In this document: positions 10,920-20,683 of the stretch, in pieces
Layout of the letters: the number at the start of each line of letters is the position of its first letter
How positions within the stretch are numbered: position 1 is the first letter of the stretch
Assembly: GCA_031771865.1 (NCBI GenBank)
Contig: JASISA010000009.1
Span: 744,001 to 808,000 of the forward strand
Direction: 5' to 3'
DNA length: 64,000 bases
From: Nothophaeocryptopus gaeumannii
Taxonomy: Eukaryota; Ascomycota; Dothideomycetes; Mycosphaerellales; Mycosphaerellaceae
Translations under genes and position numbers: made by a program
Notes under the pieces: generated by a model
Told to the model about the DNA's origin: nothing
Database searches by the model: none
The model's input: only the letters and a program-made list of their open reading frames with translations

Positions 10920-11499
10920 CGGAAAGCATGAAAGGGAAGAGAGAAGCTGTATAGGTACTTGACAACACACCAGCGTTGGCGTTTTGGTGTTGGTGGCTGG
11001 TGCGGCTCGGCCAATCTTGGCATTCTCAACTACAACGCAATGGATAGTAGCTTCCCTGGCAGCCGAACAACGAGATGGAGAAGGCTTTACACTTGCTCCT
11101 TCCCTTTCATCGCCAAATCCCATGGAAACCATCAATGTGCTATGGAAGAGCCGATCGAGGAATATCACCTTGAATCGGGGTGACATTAATGCCCAGGGTA
11201 TGACACTCGGCGGCGCTCTTCTAACAAATGCTATCACACCGTTCAACCTTCGTTCATCTGACTCAGGTCCGCGCGCAACATGACAGCCCAACGATAACCT
11301 GCGAGCAGCGAAGACGTACCTAGCGAGTGCGGCGACTTTCCGATTCTTTAGCATCAGTAGCAACAAATCCCGCAACGTGTGCGATCTGCATTCGCTACTA
11401 TCTTCCTCAACCATAAGATGCATGACCACTTCGGCTTGTCCTTGCTTCATCGACGCTTTTTGAAGGAGGAGAACATGGTTATGGTTCATTCAAGAGGAG
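10920..11499. other. Intergenic stretch without a supported gene
   Basis: Open frames exist on both strands (about 100 codons at 10984-11283 on the plus strand and 260 codons at 10704-11489 on the minus strand), but neither shows a recognisable domain and the minus-strand frame runs into the Rab gene. They could include upstream exons of the hypothetical gene at 11500, but no splice pair was convincing. Confidence 0.3.
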
Positions 11500-12162
11500 A
11501 TGGAGACGTGGACTTGTGCCTACCACAGGGACACCCCAAATCGCTCACTCCATGTGAGCATCTCCCTCGGAAAGGCCCAGGATCGAGCATTTGACCTACT
11601 CCTCTACATCCTCGGACAGCCCCAGCCCGACGACGACGACGGCTCCCGCGGTGACTCGCAGTACCATGGATGTTTCTACGAACAGAAAGCGCATGACGTC
11701 GCAGCTTGTCCCCCAGCTGTCGCTCCTTTGGGCCTTGCCGGGGCTCAAGCCATGGGTGGCGTGATTATTGAGGTTGCAGGTGCTGTTGCGATACCAGACG
11801 CTACCCTCGGAGCAACGACTATTGCGATGAGTGAAGGCGCTGTTGTCGGGTTGGGTGCCATTGCCGATGGCAGTACCACGGCGGGTATCGCTCTTGCTAC
11901 GCTTGTCAGACCTATCGGCTGGGCCATTGTAGGGTGTAACAAAAGAGGACTGAGGAGGTCCATCGTCCGGGACACGTCAACACGGCCTTTTCAAGGCATG
12001 ACTCTTTCCTGCCTGGTCCATGCGAACATACAGGATATGTCACTTGATCAAGGCGAGCTCCTAGTAGGCAACGTGTTCGGCGAGGTCAAGGGCGACTGCC
12101 GTCGATTGGAGGAGCTAAGCAGCGAGCTATGCATATCGTTAGTATTGCTACTCGAGCTGTGA
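11500..12162 (+). CDS. Hypothetical protein with Gly/Ala-rich hydrophobic segment
   Basis: Not recognised. The 220-codon frame starts with an ATG at 11500. Its first 60 residues are polar and include an Asp run (DDDD). A segment at about residues 72-145 is strongly enriched in Gly, Ala, Val and Ile, with small residues at regular spacing, like membrane-inserting or glycine-zipper-type segments. A charged C-terminal third follows. No signal peptide is obvious. It lies alone between the Rab gene and the UstYa-like gene. The true start may be in an upstream exon. Coding status rests only on length and protein-like composition. Confidence 0.35.
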   Translation: METWTCAYHRDTPNRSLHVSISLGKAQDRAFDLLLYILGQPQPDDDDGSRGDSQYHGCFYEQKAHDVAACPPAVAPLGLAGAQAMGGVIIEVAGAVAIPDATLGATTIAMSEGAVVGLGAIADGSTTAGIALATLVRPIGWAIVGCNKRGLRRSIVRDTSTRPFQGMTLSCLVHANIQDMSLDQGELLVGNVFGEVKGDCRRLEELSSELCISLVLLLEL

Positions 12163-13706
12163 TCCTTTTCTTTTTTTTCGGAAAATGGCGGCAACTGCAG
12201 AGGTCTGTTGACAAATTTCTTGCCTTCGCCGTGACCTGAAGGAGGCTAAGGCATTCACTAGCAAGGCTGGTAACTAGTGTGATCCTTACTACCATTAGCT
12301 TTGCAAGAACGTGAGGATTGTGAATGTCACTACTTGGTTGATCAATACGAAGTGACTGCTTACTACATTGGGACTTATGCGAGGTCTTTCAAGGAATCCC
12401 CTCAGAGGAACTGGTCGATGCTTCGGAGGCTGGGATGCATCACAGGTAGACAAAGTACCATGGATACAGGCTTGTTCATGTGAGAGACAGAAGACTATGG
12501 CAAAGTCAATCAGTCGCCACACGGGTCAACTAGTTGACGCTCTACGCGTGAGGCCGGCGTGGTACTTTCGCGTTTTTGAACGCGTCAATATCTCTTCAGA
12601 CTTTAATTGGAATTTGCAAAGCAGAGCTGGACCATCTATCAAATCCCTGACGAAGTCAAAATTGCGAAAGTTTGGCGTCATCAACTTGGCTTGGAGATTT
12701 TCCCATGTGAACACTGAAGTCAATAGCAAGTACCGCTACTCAAATTCCACCTAAGCGCGCCACGCAGCTTTTGTGTGCCAGAGAGCGATGCGGGATAGTC
12801 TCCATGCACAGCAAGATCAATACGTAAAGCTCCGGCCGATATTTTGGTGCTTACCATGGAAGGTAAACGGGAAGAGTACTTTTCTCATGGTCGTCATTTG
12901 GCCAGAAACCTACAGCTCGCTTGGAGGCGGCAAGTGAAGGTAAACCCCTCCAGCGGCCTCGCCCTGGTCTTGTAGTACTGTAGTCACATCACCAGTAGAG
13001 TGTCAGATGATTCAAGAGCGGGGAGACACACCGCCAGCTCATCTTGTTCTTCCCGATCTGAGTGAATTCCGCGCATCGAGCTGCGTATGCTCCGTCGCCT
13101 ATCCCGCTTTTACAGTATAACCCTTGCATCTAGATCTGTTTCAGCCTGAGAAGCAAGCTCCATGAAAGGGCCCTGCAAGAGCTCTTGTGCTCAGGGACCC
13201 AGCCTGTGATACTGTGGGGACCCCGCTTGTTGGTTACTTAGAACTACTGCTTTAGGACTTTGAGTTCTGTGTGCATTATCCTTGGACTTCTCGTTATGGC
13301 TATCTTCGTCGGGAACAAGCACTCTCACTCTCGGCTGGGTGTTTCAAGCAGTGATTCCGAACCAGACAATATGGTCAAGAGCCTACGGACAAATTCGCCT
13401 CGCTCAATGCGATTTTACTACGCCGTTGCTGCTGTGATGTGAGTCAGCAGGTCACGTGTGCTTGGCATCCTGTGTTGTGAAAACCTCTCAAGGCAAGACA
13501 AGTGTTCCTTTCTCCTGAGTGTGCAGTTACATAGCCAGTTTAGCTGTCATATGTTGGTCCCTTCATCTCAGTGGTTGTTCAGATCCGATTCACAATAGTT
13601 GCTTTGGTTCTAACGAATCTCGCCGTGTATTTGCACATACGTTACTATTGCCATTCTACAAACTATGTGTTGGCTTGAATGTTAGGAAACAGGTGCAGCC
13701 CAACTA
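12163..13706. other. Gene-poor stretch
   Basis: About 1.5 kb with only short open frames (up to about 130 codons) on either strand and no domain, repeat family or RNA gene that I recognise. It separates the hypothetical gene from the 3' end of the UstYa-like gene. Confidence 0.4.
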
Positions 13707-14738
13707 TTAGCCAAGGTGCATGTCATAGCCAAGAGCTATCATTTTCTCCAACCATTGAGAATTCCTGTGCAGGATGTCTAACGCCTCAGGTGGGGCGGGA
13801 CGTGCCTTTGCATCCGGCGGTTTCTGTGTCGTGCGAGACATTTCTCGTACGTCCTCTCTTGATACCTGCCGTGCCTGGGTCATGGCCTCAAAATCATTCC
13901 ATAGAACACACATACGGTTTGTGCGGAACTCAGGGAATGGTCGAGTTTGGTCTTCCTGCCATACCATTCGGGTAAGTTGAAATGATGGTACGCAAGCCAG
14001 CTCTTGGCGTAAAATATCCAAGCAGTGTGTGAAATGATCCCAGTGAATCGGATTCAGAGGCCTACCACCACCACTATCCTCGAGTAAGTCATTGTGCGAA
14101 GTGATAAGAGAGCAGGGACGAATTACTCACAAGTAGTAGTCAAAGTTTACGAAAGCATTCTTTCGCATTGCGTTGAGGCAATGCAGCACGTGATAGGCGT
14201 GGAACTCGGTAAGGTACGTGTTGCCTGTTGGATCATCGGGCCACTGTACTGCTGCTTCGATAGGCTTGCCCATTTTGATGAGATCGTCTTTGGCCACGAG
14301 AAGATAGCGTGCTGTCGTAATTGAGTCCCACGCCTCGTCCACAGCTGGTGATGGATCTTGACGCCAAATGTTGGTATTGTTGCCCCATAGATCTCCTCCA
14401 AGAGAGGTGTAATGCAAATCGATGTGAGAACCTTCGTAGAGCGGAGCTAGTCGAACTATTAGTAGAAGAGAATCGCGAAGGGTCTGCGACAAGAAGAACG
14501 CACAAAATGTATCCGAAGCTGCTACGGCTTCGATGGTCGATCGTTGCGGTAGTGTGTTGGTATAGTAAGCACGAGTTGCCAAGAATGTGATAATGTTACA
14601 CAACAGTAACCAGAACCCCACCAAACACCTTCGCTGCCGTGTAGATTTAATGTGGCCCGATTCCAAGACCTTTTCATCGATCTCTTCTTCGCCGTCTGCG
14701 AGCAAGATCTGCTTGTATTCAGGCGGAGAAGCCATCAT
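13707..14738 (-). CDS. UstYa-like (DUF3328) oxidase, candidate RiPP-cyclising enzyme
   Basis: UstYa-family proteins are membrane-anchored oxidases that cyclise Tyr-containing core peptides in fungal RiPPs such as ustiloxins, asperipin-2a and phomopsins. Proposed exons are 14738-14504, 14455-14131 and 14073-13707, about 308 residues. The first intron (48 nt) ends in CTACTAATAG and is a multiple of three, so it hides inside an open frame. The second starts GTGAGT at 14130 and ends at 14074 (or 14062). A polar N-tail is followed by one membrane segment at about residues 39-58. Both diagnostic HxxHC motifs are present: HVLHC (about 167-171) and HFTHC (about 200-204). Of the two adjacent Met codons at 14738 and 14735, the first is used. 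The gene is divergent from a repeat precursor gene at 15628, which strongly supports a RiPP role. Confidence 0.8.
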
Positions 14739-15126
14739 GAAATGACTTGAGTGATGAATAGAGAAAGCTGCTTTGAGGAGGGCACGGAATACTCTACTCA
14801 ATAAGAACTCTTTGACTACTGACCCTGAGCTTCAAGGGTAAGAGGAGTAGTGACGAGTAGCAGATGCCGCACCTCTACTACTGAGGTAGGCATTTTGACA
14901 GTATCCCTTTGCCCGCCTCCGAGGACTCCTCAGACGAGCTGTGTGGCCCGTGACGTCGAATTCAAGGCTTCTCCACAAAGAATCCCAGTTTCACCGAGCA
15001 ACGCCGTTAGCGTACGAGTGTTCAGAGGGATGGGTACAGTAGACTTGTTTCGGCACTTAGCTAGTGGGGCTGGCCTGTGAGTGGAGACCGTCAACGCATT
15101 CGACAGCGATATAGGCCACTCGCGTG

Positions 15127-15266
15127 AACAAAGAGCTCATGGAAAATGAACTTTACCCCGGAACGAAGAGCTCGTAGTTTATGGACTTCGTCTCGGAACG
15201 AAGAGCTCGTGGTATATAGACTTTGTCTCGGAACAAAAAGCTCGTTGTATATGAACAATGTCTCGG
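15127..15266. repeat. Four tandem 35-bp units, each with an AGCTC core
   Basis: Units start at 15127, 15162, 15197 and 15232 and are all exactly 35 bp. They share an AAC(A/G)AA-AGCTC-T start and a CTCGG/CCCGG end. The first three contain the palindrome GAGCTC. Units 2 and 3 are the most alike. The length is not a multiple of three, so a coding repeat is unlikely. It sits 362 bp before the precursor start codon. Confidence 0.9.
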
Positions 15267-15494
15267 TATTATGCGAGGGTAGTAATAACTCTAGTGCAAG
15301 TAAGTTCTACACGACACTTTGTACGACGCTTGTTGTAAAGTGCCGATTGTAAAGTCTAAACGAGGCTAATGTAGGCGAGTACAGTATCGAAGTAGCTATG
15401 TTCCTGGCTAATAGTACATACCGAAACTAAAACACTAATCCATAGACTACAAGGGCAATAGTACGCCACGTTACTGTCACAAGACTGAGCACGC

Positions 15495-15500
15495 TATATA
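15495..15500 (+). promoter_or_regulatory. Possible TATA element of the precursor gene
   Basis: TATATA lies 128 bp upstream of the precursor ATG at 15628, a reasonable spacing for a fungal promoter with a short 5' leader. This is a sequence match only. Confidence 0.35.
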
Positions 15501-15627
15501 GTACGCGGCACTTGAGGTAAAGATGCAAGTAACAGAAATATAGCGGCTTTATACCTGCATTCTCACCTCGACGCACTCGCCGATCTACTCTATTCACGAA
15601 TCATTATTACCTTCACGATCGAACACA

Positions 15628-16020
15628 ATGTACGGCTTTACTCTCGTCATGCTCGTAGCGAGCGAACTTGCAGTCTGTGGTAAGCTAATCGTAGCGGACA
15701 ACGAGGTTTGGATGTATACTAACGCAAACATTGGTACAGCTGTGCTCCCAAGAGCCGCGCAGGTCGATAACGTCAAGCGGAACGCAGACAAACCGGTATA
15801 CACTTTCGTTTTCGATGGTCTATACGGCGGGCCTATCAAGGAGGTCGACAACGTCAAGCGGGACGCAGACAAACCGGTATACACTTTCGTTTTCGATGGT
15901 CTATACGGCGGGCCTATCAAGGAGGTCGACAATATCAAGAGGGACGAAATCGGGCCGGTATACGACGGCCTTCGCGATGGTCTATACGGCGGGCCCATCA
16001 AGGAGGTCGATCGCGATTGA
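15628..16020 (+). CDS. Repeat-containing secreted RiPP precursor peptide (dikaritin-like), Kex2 sites
   Basis: Predicted substrate of the neighbouring UstYa-like oxidase. Exon 1 (15628-15679) encodes a hydrophobic signal peptide starting MYGFTLVMLV. A 60-nt intron (15680-15739) has a GTAAGC donor, a perfect TACTAAC branch site and a TACAG acceptor; being a multiple of three it does not close the frame. The spliced protein has 110 residues. After the leader come three 27-residue repeats, each opening with VDN(V/I)KR. The Lys-Arg pairs are expected Kex2 sites in the Golgi and would release three peptides. Repeats 1 and 2 contain PVYTFVFDGLYGGPIKE; repeat 3 differs in its first half (PVYDGLRDGLYGGPIKE). 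Two Tyr residues, one after Pro-Val and one in LYGG, are conserved in all repeats and are candidate cyclisation sites. No matching core sequence of a known dikaritin is recognised, so the product may be new. Confidence 0.8.
   Translation: MYGFTLVMLVASELAVCGKLIVADNEVWMYTNANIGTAVLPRAAQVDNVKRNADKPVYTFVFDGLYGGPIKEVDNVKRDADKPVYTFVFDGLYGGPIKEVDNIKRDEIGPVYDGLRDGLYGGPIKEVDRD
15763..16005 (+). repeat. Three in-frame 81-bp coding repeats of the precursor
   Basis: Units 15763-15843, 15844-15924 and 15925-16005. Units 1 and 2 differ at only two bases; one is silent and the other changes Asn to Asp just after the Lys-Arg site. Unit 3 is diverged in its first two thirds but keeps the last third nearly intact. 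This fits recent duplication or homogenisation of core repeats. Confidence 0.92.
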
Positions 16021-16940
16021 TGTCACATCGTATTAGCATGGATTAGAAGCTTGTATAGCTCTATTCTTCAACAGAACTGAGTTTCGCAATTTGGTCCAGA
16101 CTGGGCAGCGGGCCGCAGAGCCTCAGGAGGACCTCCGTCAGACAAACTGGTCTGTTGTATGTAAAGTTGGTCTGCAATAGCCTTACAGCTAGCTACTGAG
16201 GCTCAAATATTTTCCGATTTTTGCATATGAATCCCGCAAGTGAACACTCTGAAGATTCGCGAAGATGGTACGTTCATCGGCGGGTACGACTGCTGGCAAG
16301 CGGCCTGCTGAACTCGGCGACGAGGATGCAGATGCACAGCTCATCAGACAATAACAGATAGCGCTCGTCCTTCTAGCTGTGATACAGCTATCTCGCCGCC
16401 GCGAATGATGATGTCGTCGAGGAAGAAGGTGGAGCCAAAGGGCGAGGGTGTAGCTGCCACTGCGACAGCAGCCGGTGCGATCGCTACAACTCCTGAGAGT
16501 CACTTTCTGCGTCCAGGGCCGGAGGAAGCGCCAACACGCCGCTTGTTGAGCTTTGAGGGCGTGTGGCTGTTATATGATAATTCGAAGAAAGATATGGCAG
16601 ACGGCCACTATCAAATCCACGCCGTAGCTTCCGATCGAGGTTTTCGACTAGAACTAGGCAGCGCTCCAGCCAACTCTACGCGACGATAGCAATCTCGCGG
16701 CCTTTGCGAAGACATTCGTAGACGGTGCTTTCGATCTGATAGCGGTCGTAAGTCTTATTAGTGAGCAGGGGAAGGTAGAAGACTTGAAAGGAGGTATGCG
16801 GTGCAGAGTTAAAACCGCTGTCACGGAGTTTCTGGAGGTGCGCGGCGGCTATACCCTCCTCTCTCTCTCATATCGTCACCACCGCCGCTATCTGGTTGTT
16901 CTCCTCTCCTCCTCGTGTGTCCCTCCCTTTGACGACCTAG
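16021..16940. other. Stretch without a supported gene
   Basis: About 0.9 kb after the precursor. Short open frames exist, for example 16405-16689 on the plus strand, rich in Ala, Lys and Glu, but no domain or credible splice chain was found. Remnants of a decayed gene are possible. Confidence 0.3.
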
Positions 16941-17288
16941 GTCTACCTTCCGCTCACCCTGCCAGCACCGCTATTCGAGCTCGCTCGTGCCCTCGATCCT
17001 CGATCTCTTTTCGACTTCCGCCGCATTGATCAGCGCGCGATGGAAGCTGTCGATGACGTACCACGGTTCAAGCGGGCTGTCAAGCACGACCTAAACGTGG
17101 TGCGAGCTGTGCTCGCTGTTGAAGTTGGATCATATTTGTCGCGCATCGATTTTGCTAGATACTTCTACGTATTAGACTGTAGCCGAGTCTGCTTCTTATG
17201 CTCCACCGAGAAGATTCGTTGTCTTCCGCTCACAGTATCACAAGTGTACCCATTGGAACTGCTTCACTGGATGTTTCCACAGCTGTGA
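16941..17288 (+). pseudogene. F-box protein gene fragment
   Basis: The frame from 16941 reads through an F-box-like region: LPAPLFELARALDPRSLFDFRR resembles the F-box helix pair, and a CSRVCFLCSTEKIRCLPLT block matches a family of fungal F-box proteins with a conserved Cys-containing segment. F-box proteins recruit substrates to SCF ubiquitin ligases. An in-frame TAG lies just before 16941, and no ATG occurs until 17040, inside the domain. A possible splice donor (GTGAGT) sits at the 3' end near 17286. The rest of the protein was not found. Read as a truncated relic, or as one exon of a gene that I could not rebuild. Confidence 0.45.
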
Positions 17289-17469
17289 GTGAATAAGGTT
17301 CAACTCCAAACTAGTCAGCAAAATTCCCTATCGACAGGTGAGCTAGGGGTTGCAATGTCGAAGATCCTCACAAAGCCTCGCAATTGGCCTCACAGCGTCT
17401 CGAGAGGCGTAGCCCCTTCTCTGCATGCCATTGTTACGTCGCTGGCAGGCCATGTGAATCTTGAGAGCC

Positions 17470-20374
17470 ATGATGCGAGCCAGAATCACCTCTTCATCGG
17501 CGACGTGCATGAAGCATCACCTGCGTGCAAATGCTTCCTGCAACCCAGACATTGTCCTGCTGTGTCTATTCGGTCTGCTAGCAAACGCGGCAGCGCTTAC
17601 TGGCCATTTTCGCCATGTCCTCAACAACGAAGATGTCTGAAAGTTCTTTTGTCTCGAAGAATAAGGACAACTTCCCACAGCAAACTTTGGCTGGCTTTGA
17701 GGACAAGGGGAACTTGGACTACATATTTCTCTTTTTGCCCTCTTTGTAGATCTTCTCACAAGCACTTTGCACTTCTACCCGTTTGCACCTCTGAGTTGTT
17801 GCCTCACTTGATTTTAAAGAGAAAGAAGCACTCAACAATCGTCTCAACGACTACGCACAGCGTTGACAATTCAGGTACACCAGAACTGGTCGATATCTTC
17901 GAGAATGGAAGCACACTTCCTGCCTAGAGAGCAACATTCGGGGACGCTCCTCTGCAAAACTACTGTCAGCACTAGATGGCGTCCTCATACGGCCTGCAGG
18001 CCAGTCCTCGACCGTAACAGCTCACAACGCCGCTCATCCAGGACTCTTTCAGTACATATTGACTCACTGCAACAATTTGGTCAGGAAAAACGAAACAGTT
18101 GCCGCGCTTGTATCTGGAGAGCCTGTTGTCAATGAACAAGATCCGGACACGAATGTCATCTTGATCAGAGAGCCTCGGATCGTGATCGCTGTGAATCCAC
18201 GCGAGGACGACTTCAAGAACACATCGGCAACACCGGCCTCACACCCCTACAAGGTGGAGGTAACGTGCTTCGACGCAGGCGGCGACGACCCTGCCCCTGG
18301 AGCCTCAGTCATCGGAACACTTCTGCAAGATATACGCGAGAACAAAATCAAGTTCGAGCACCACACCCAGAGATATTTTCAGTATCTTCGGCCGGTTCAC
18401 ATCGCAACAAAAGCTCCCGATAAGCTCGATTCTGATCAACGGCTGAGAACTTACATATACGCAACTTGCTACCCAAAAATGCGATCCCGCCTGGAGAATG
18501 GCGAGAAGGAGACTCGTAGCGGACGAACCATCAACTTTCTGGAGGTCATCTTCCGAGAACCCAACACTTTCCAGGAGCATGCCCGAAAGGTCAATGTTCC
18601 AGAAAAGTTGCAAGATCTCCTCCCGAGCGAGGGGCAGAAACGCCTGATCGAGATTTGCCTGGCTGATCAATCGCACTATCCTCAGCTCCACACGGAGAAG
18701 TCGCTTTACGACAATCAAACCGACAGGACCATGTTCCACATGTACTTTCGCGCCCGCTTTATGGGTCTCAGAGATGCACTGACAGACCTTTCGGAGGCCA
18801 TGAACGATCCAAACCCAGATGAGAGCAAGATCAGCTCTCTCGTGCAGTCCGCCAGCAACCACGGAATCTTGCTTCTCAACTTTCTGGAGCACTTTCGCGA
18901 CCTCATGCTGCCACATTTGGAATGGCTCGCTTACGCTGCAAACATTACGAGCTTTCTGGATAAGCCCACCTAGACCCCACCTCCCAAGCCGTCCGAAGGA
19001 GCGACTCCGCTTGAAGGGGATAACAGAGCTCGCAAGCCGATTCGAGTCAAGCATGCGGAAGATGCCGAGAAAGAAGACGAGGATATTTCCGACTACCACA
19101 TCACTCAGGAGAACGAGCAGAGCAGGGACCATGGACGTCGTCACCAGAGTGATCCTCACAAAGCATGGGCGTCAACTTGCCTCACCTACCTTCGAAACAT
19201 CTGTCTGCACGAGTCTGGCCTGAGAAGAGTTACCGTTGGTGTTCCCGGCAACAAAACACTGTCTCAGGCCTATGAGTCAATGCTGGTGGCGAACGCGAAG
19301 GTCGGTGTCGTCCAGTGCCCCATGGATCAGTGGGATAGAGAGTGCTACCCAATCGACAAGGCCTTTGTAGAGTCTCTTCAACAACACAAAGAAGATCTCG
19401 AACCGGCGAAAGTGTTCAAACACTTGGCCAACAGGAAGGTCATTCGAGTAGGCAAGCTCACCACCCCTCCGCGCACCACTGGCGCACCGCACTGCGAGAC
19501 TATGCTGCTGAGCCTTTTCGGCCTGTCAAGGTCGCCAGAAATCATGGCGCATGTTGACGATGACTGGCTGAAGCATAATGGCATCTTTGCTGCCAAAAGC
19601 GACCTGCTCAACATGTTTCCCAACATGATACCGATGATTCATGTGTCCAAGAAGTGTTGCCCGGTTTGCAACAGGGTGCGCAAGCAAATGCAGAAGCTGG
19701 GTCTCACCGCAATTGAAGTTATCGCACCCGGCTACCATAATAAGCACAGTGGTGTTTTGCTGCCACCCTTCATGCCGAAGAAGATTGGAGAACCGGTATT
19801 GACAGGTCTGGAGCAAGAGGCAGCGCAAAAGCTTCTGGAGTGGCAAGTGCAACTGGAAAACTCAACGACTGAAGCCAAGCGAAACAGCAGCAGTCCTCAG
19901 ACACAGGAGCACCAGACTCACCCAGAGCACTACGCCCCAGTAGAATCCCCTTCGATTCAATTCAGTCCGAGAAGCGCTACTCGTATCAACATGGAAATAC
20001 TGAACACCATCAGCGCTCGAGCATCTCCAGCTCCAACATCCGGCGCTGTTGGCACGCCTGGAGGCAACACACCACTGTCCACTGCTGACACAACCACATC
20101 GGCATCAGCAATGAGTGTATCGCCATCACCAGCCGTCGCACCGACTCAAGCTGCTTTTCTGTCACCATCGACAGCCATTCCATCAAGCGAGGGTAGATCT
20201 TTGTCGCCACGCAAAAGAGATGCCACGAGGAACATCACCGACATCAGCGCAGGTGACAGCCAAAGGCCTAGGCTCAACACTCCGGAAGGCGAGGTTCAGG
20301 ATTCTGGATTTGGGCAAGGTGATGAGAGTACTGCGGGCGAGGATGCTGACGAGGGCGATGAAGGCGGAAATTGA
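17470..20374 (+). pseudogene. OTT_1508-like deaminase-domain protein gene with in-frame TAG
   Basis: OTT_1508-like proteins carry a zinc-dependent deaminase fold; fungal members are mostly uncharacterised. A possible first exon starts at 17470 and encodes a Cys- and Leu-rich segment to about 17635. The next exons are unclear. From about 17880 one frame runs to the stop at 20374, interrupted only by a TAG at 18971-18973. Sequence on both sides of that stop is protein-like, and no intron that would remove it was found. The deaminase region spans about 19150-19860. Its zinc and catalytic motifs are a His-Cys-Glu (codons 19490-19498) and a Cys-Cys-Pro-Val-Cys group (codons 19655-19669). A Ser/Thr/Pro-rich acidic tail follows. 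A CAG-to-TAG change would explain the stop. Without it the gene would encode a protein of more than 800 residues. A sequencing error is an alternative. Confidence 0.6.
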
Positions 20375-20527
20375 GAAATTCGGGAGGAGGCTCGGGTTGA
20401 GAAGGTTCATTTCACGCATGCCTCTCACAAGGCCGGTCAGACACTAGGCGCTTCGCTTCGCAGACCAGTGGTTCAAAGTCACGGCCGACTTGTGAGATGG
20501 ACTGATTGGGATCGAGACTGGCATTTG

Positions 20528-20683
20528 GCATTGGGAAACGAGGCATAGCATGGTTGCTATGGGGCATTTCCATGATGACATGGGACACCATAATTACTTC
20601 GGGGCATTGGTATGGTGGCATGGTACAGCACGATTAAATTTGAGCATTGGTATGATGAAGTGGCACACTCGGTTAAATTACTG
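20528..20683. repeat. Degenerate tandem repeat, period about 40 bp
   Basis: Units beginning GCATTTCC at 20564, GCATTGGTATGG at 20604 and GCATTGGTATGA at 20644 are spaced by exactly 40 bp and share TGG-A-A and TTAAATT-like parts. A weaker copy precedes them. Another diverged similarity links 20450-20505 and 20715-20770 (CAGACCAG...GAGATG). It lies downstream of the deaminase gene. Confidence 0.6.

Larger units (their letters stand above)
14739..15627. promoter_or_regulatory. Shared divergent promoter region of the UstYa-like and precursor genes
   Basis: About 0.9 kb lies between the two divergent start codons. It contains a four-unit 35-bp tandem repeat (15127-15266) and a TATATA element about 130 bp before the precursor ATG. 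No convincing gene is present. A bidirectional regulatory role is inferred from the layout alone. Confidence 0.5.

Noticed and set aside
10704..11489. 261-codon minus-strand frame overlapping the end of the Rab gene
   Set aside because: No domain, low-complexity Ser/Pro/Arg composition and overlap with a real gene; not enough to call a gene.
13260..13442. Small secreted-peptide candidate with a hydrophobic start
   Set aside because: The frame has no ATG before the hydrophobic part, no Lys-Arg repeats and no splice support.
15146..15352. Reading the 35-bp repeats as a second repeat-type precursor
   Set aside because: The 35-bp period shifts the frame each unit, so no repeated peptide results, and no ATG with a signal peptide precedes it.
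16405..16689. Possible transposon-derived frame between the precursor and the F-box fragment
   Set aside because: No transposase motif, inverted repeats or target duplication could be seen.
18971..18973. Programmed stop read-through of the TAG in the deaminase gene
   Set aside because: The context TAG ACC does not match the TGA CTA context known for efficient read-through; a nonsense change or error is simpler.
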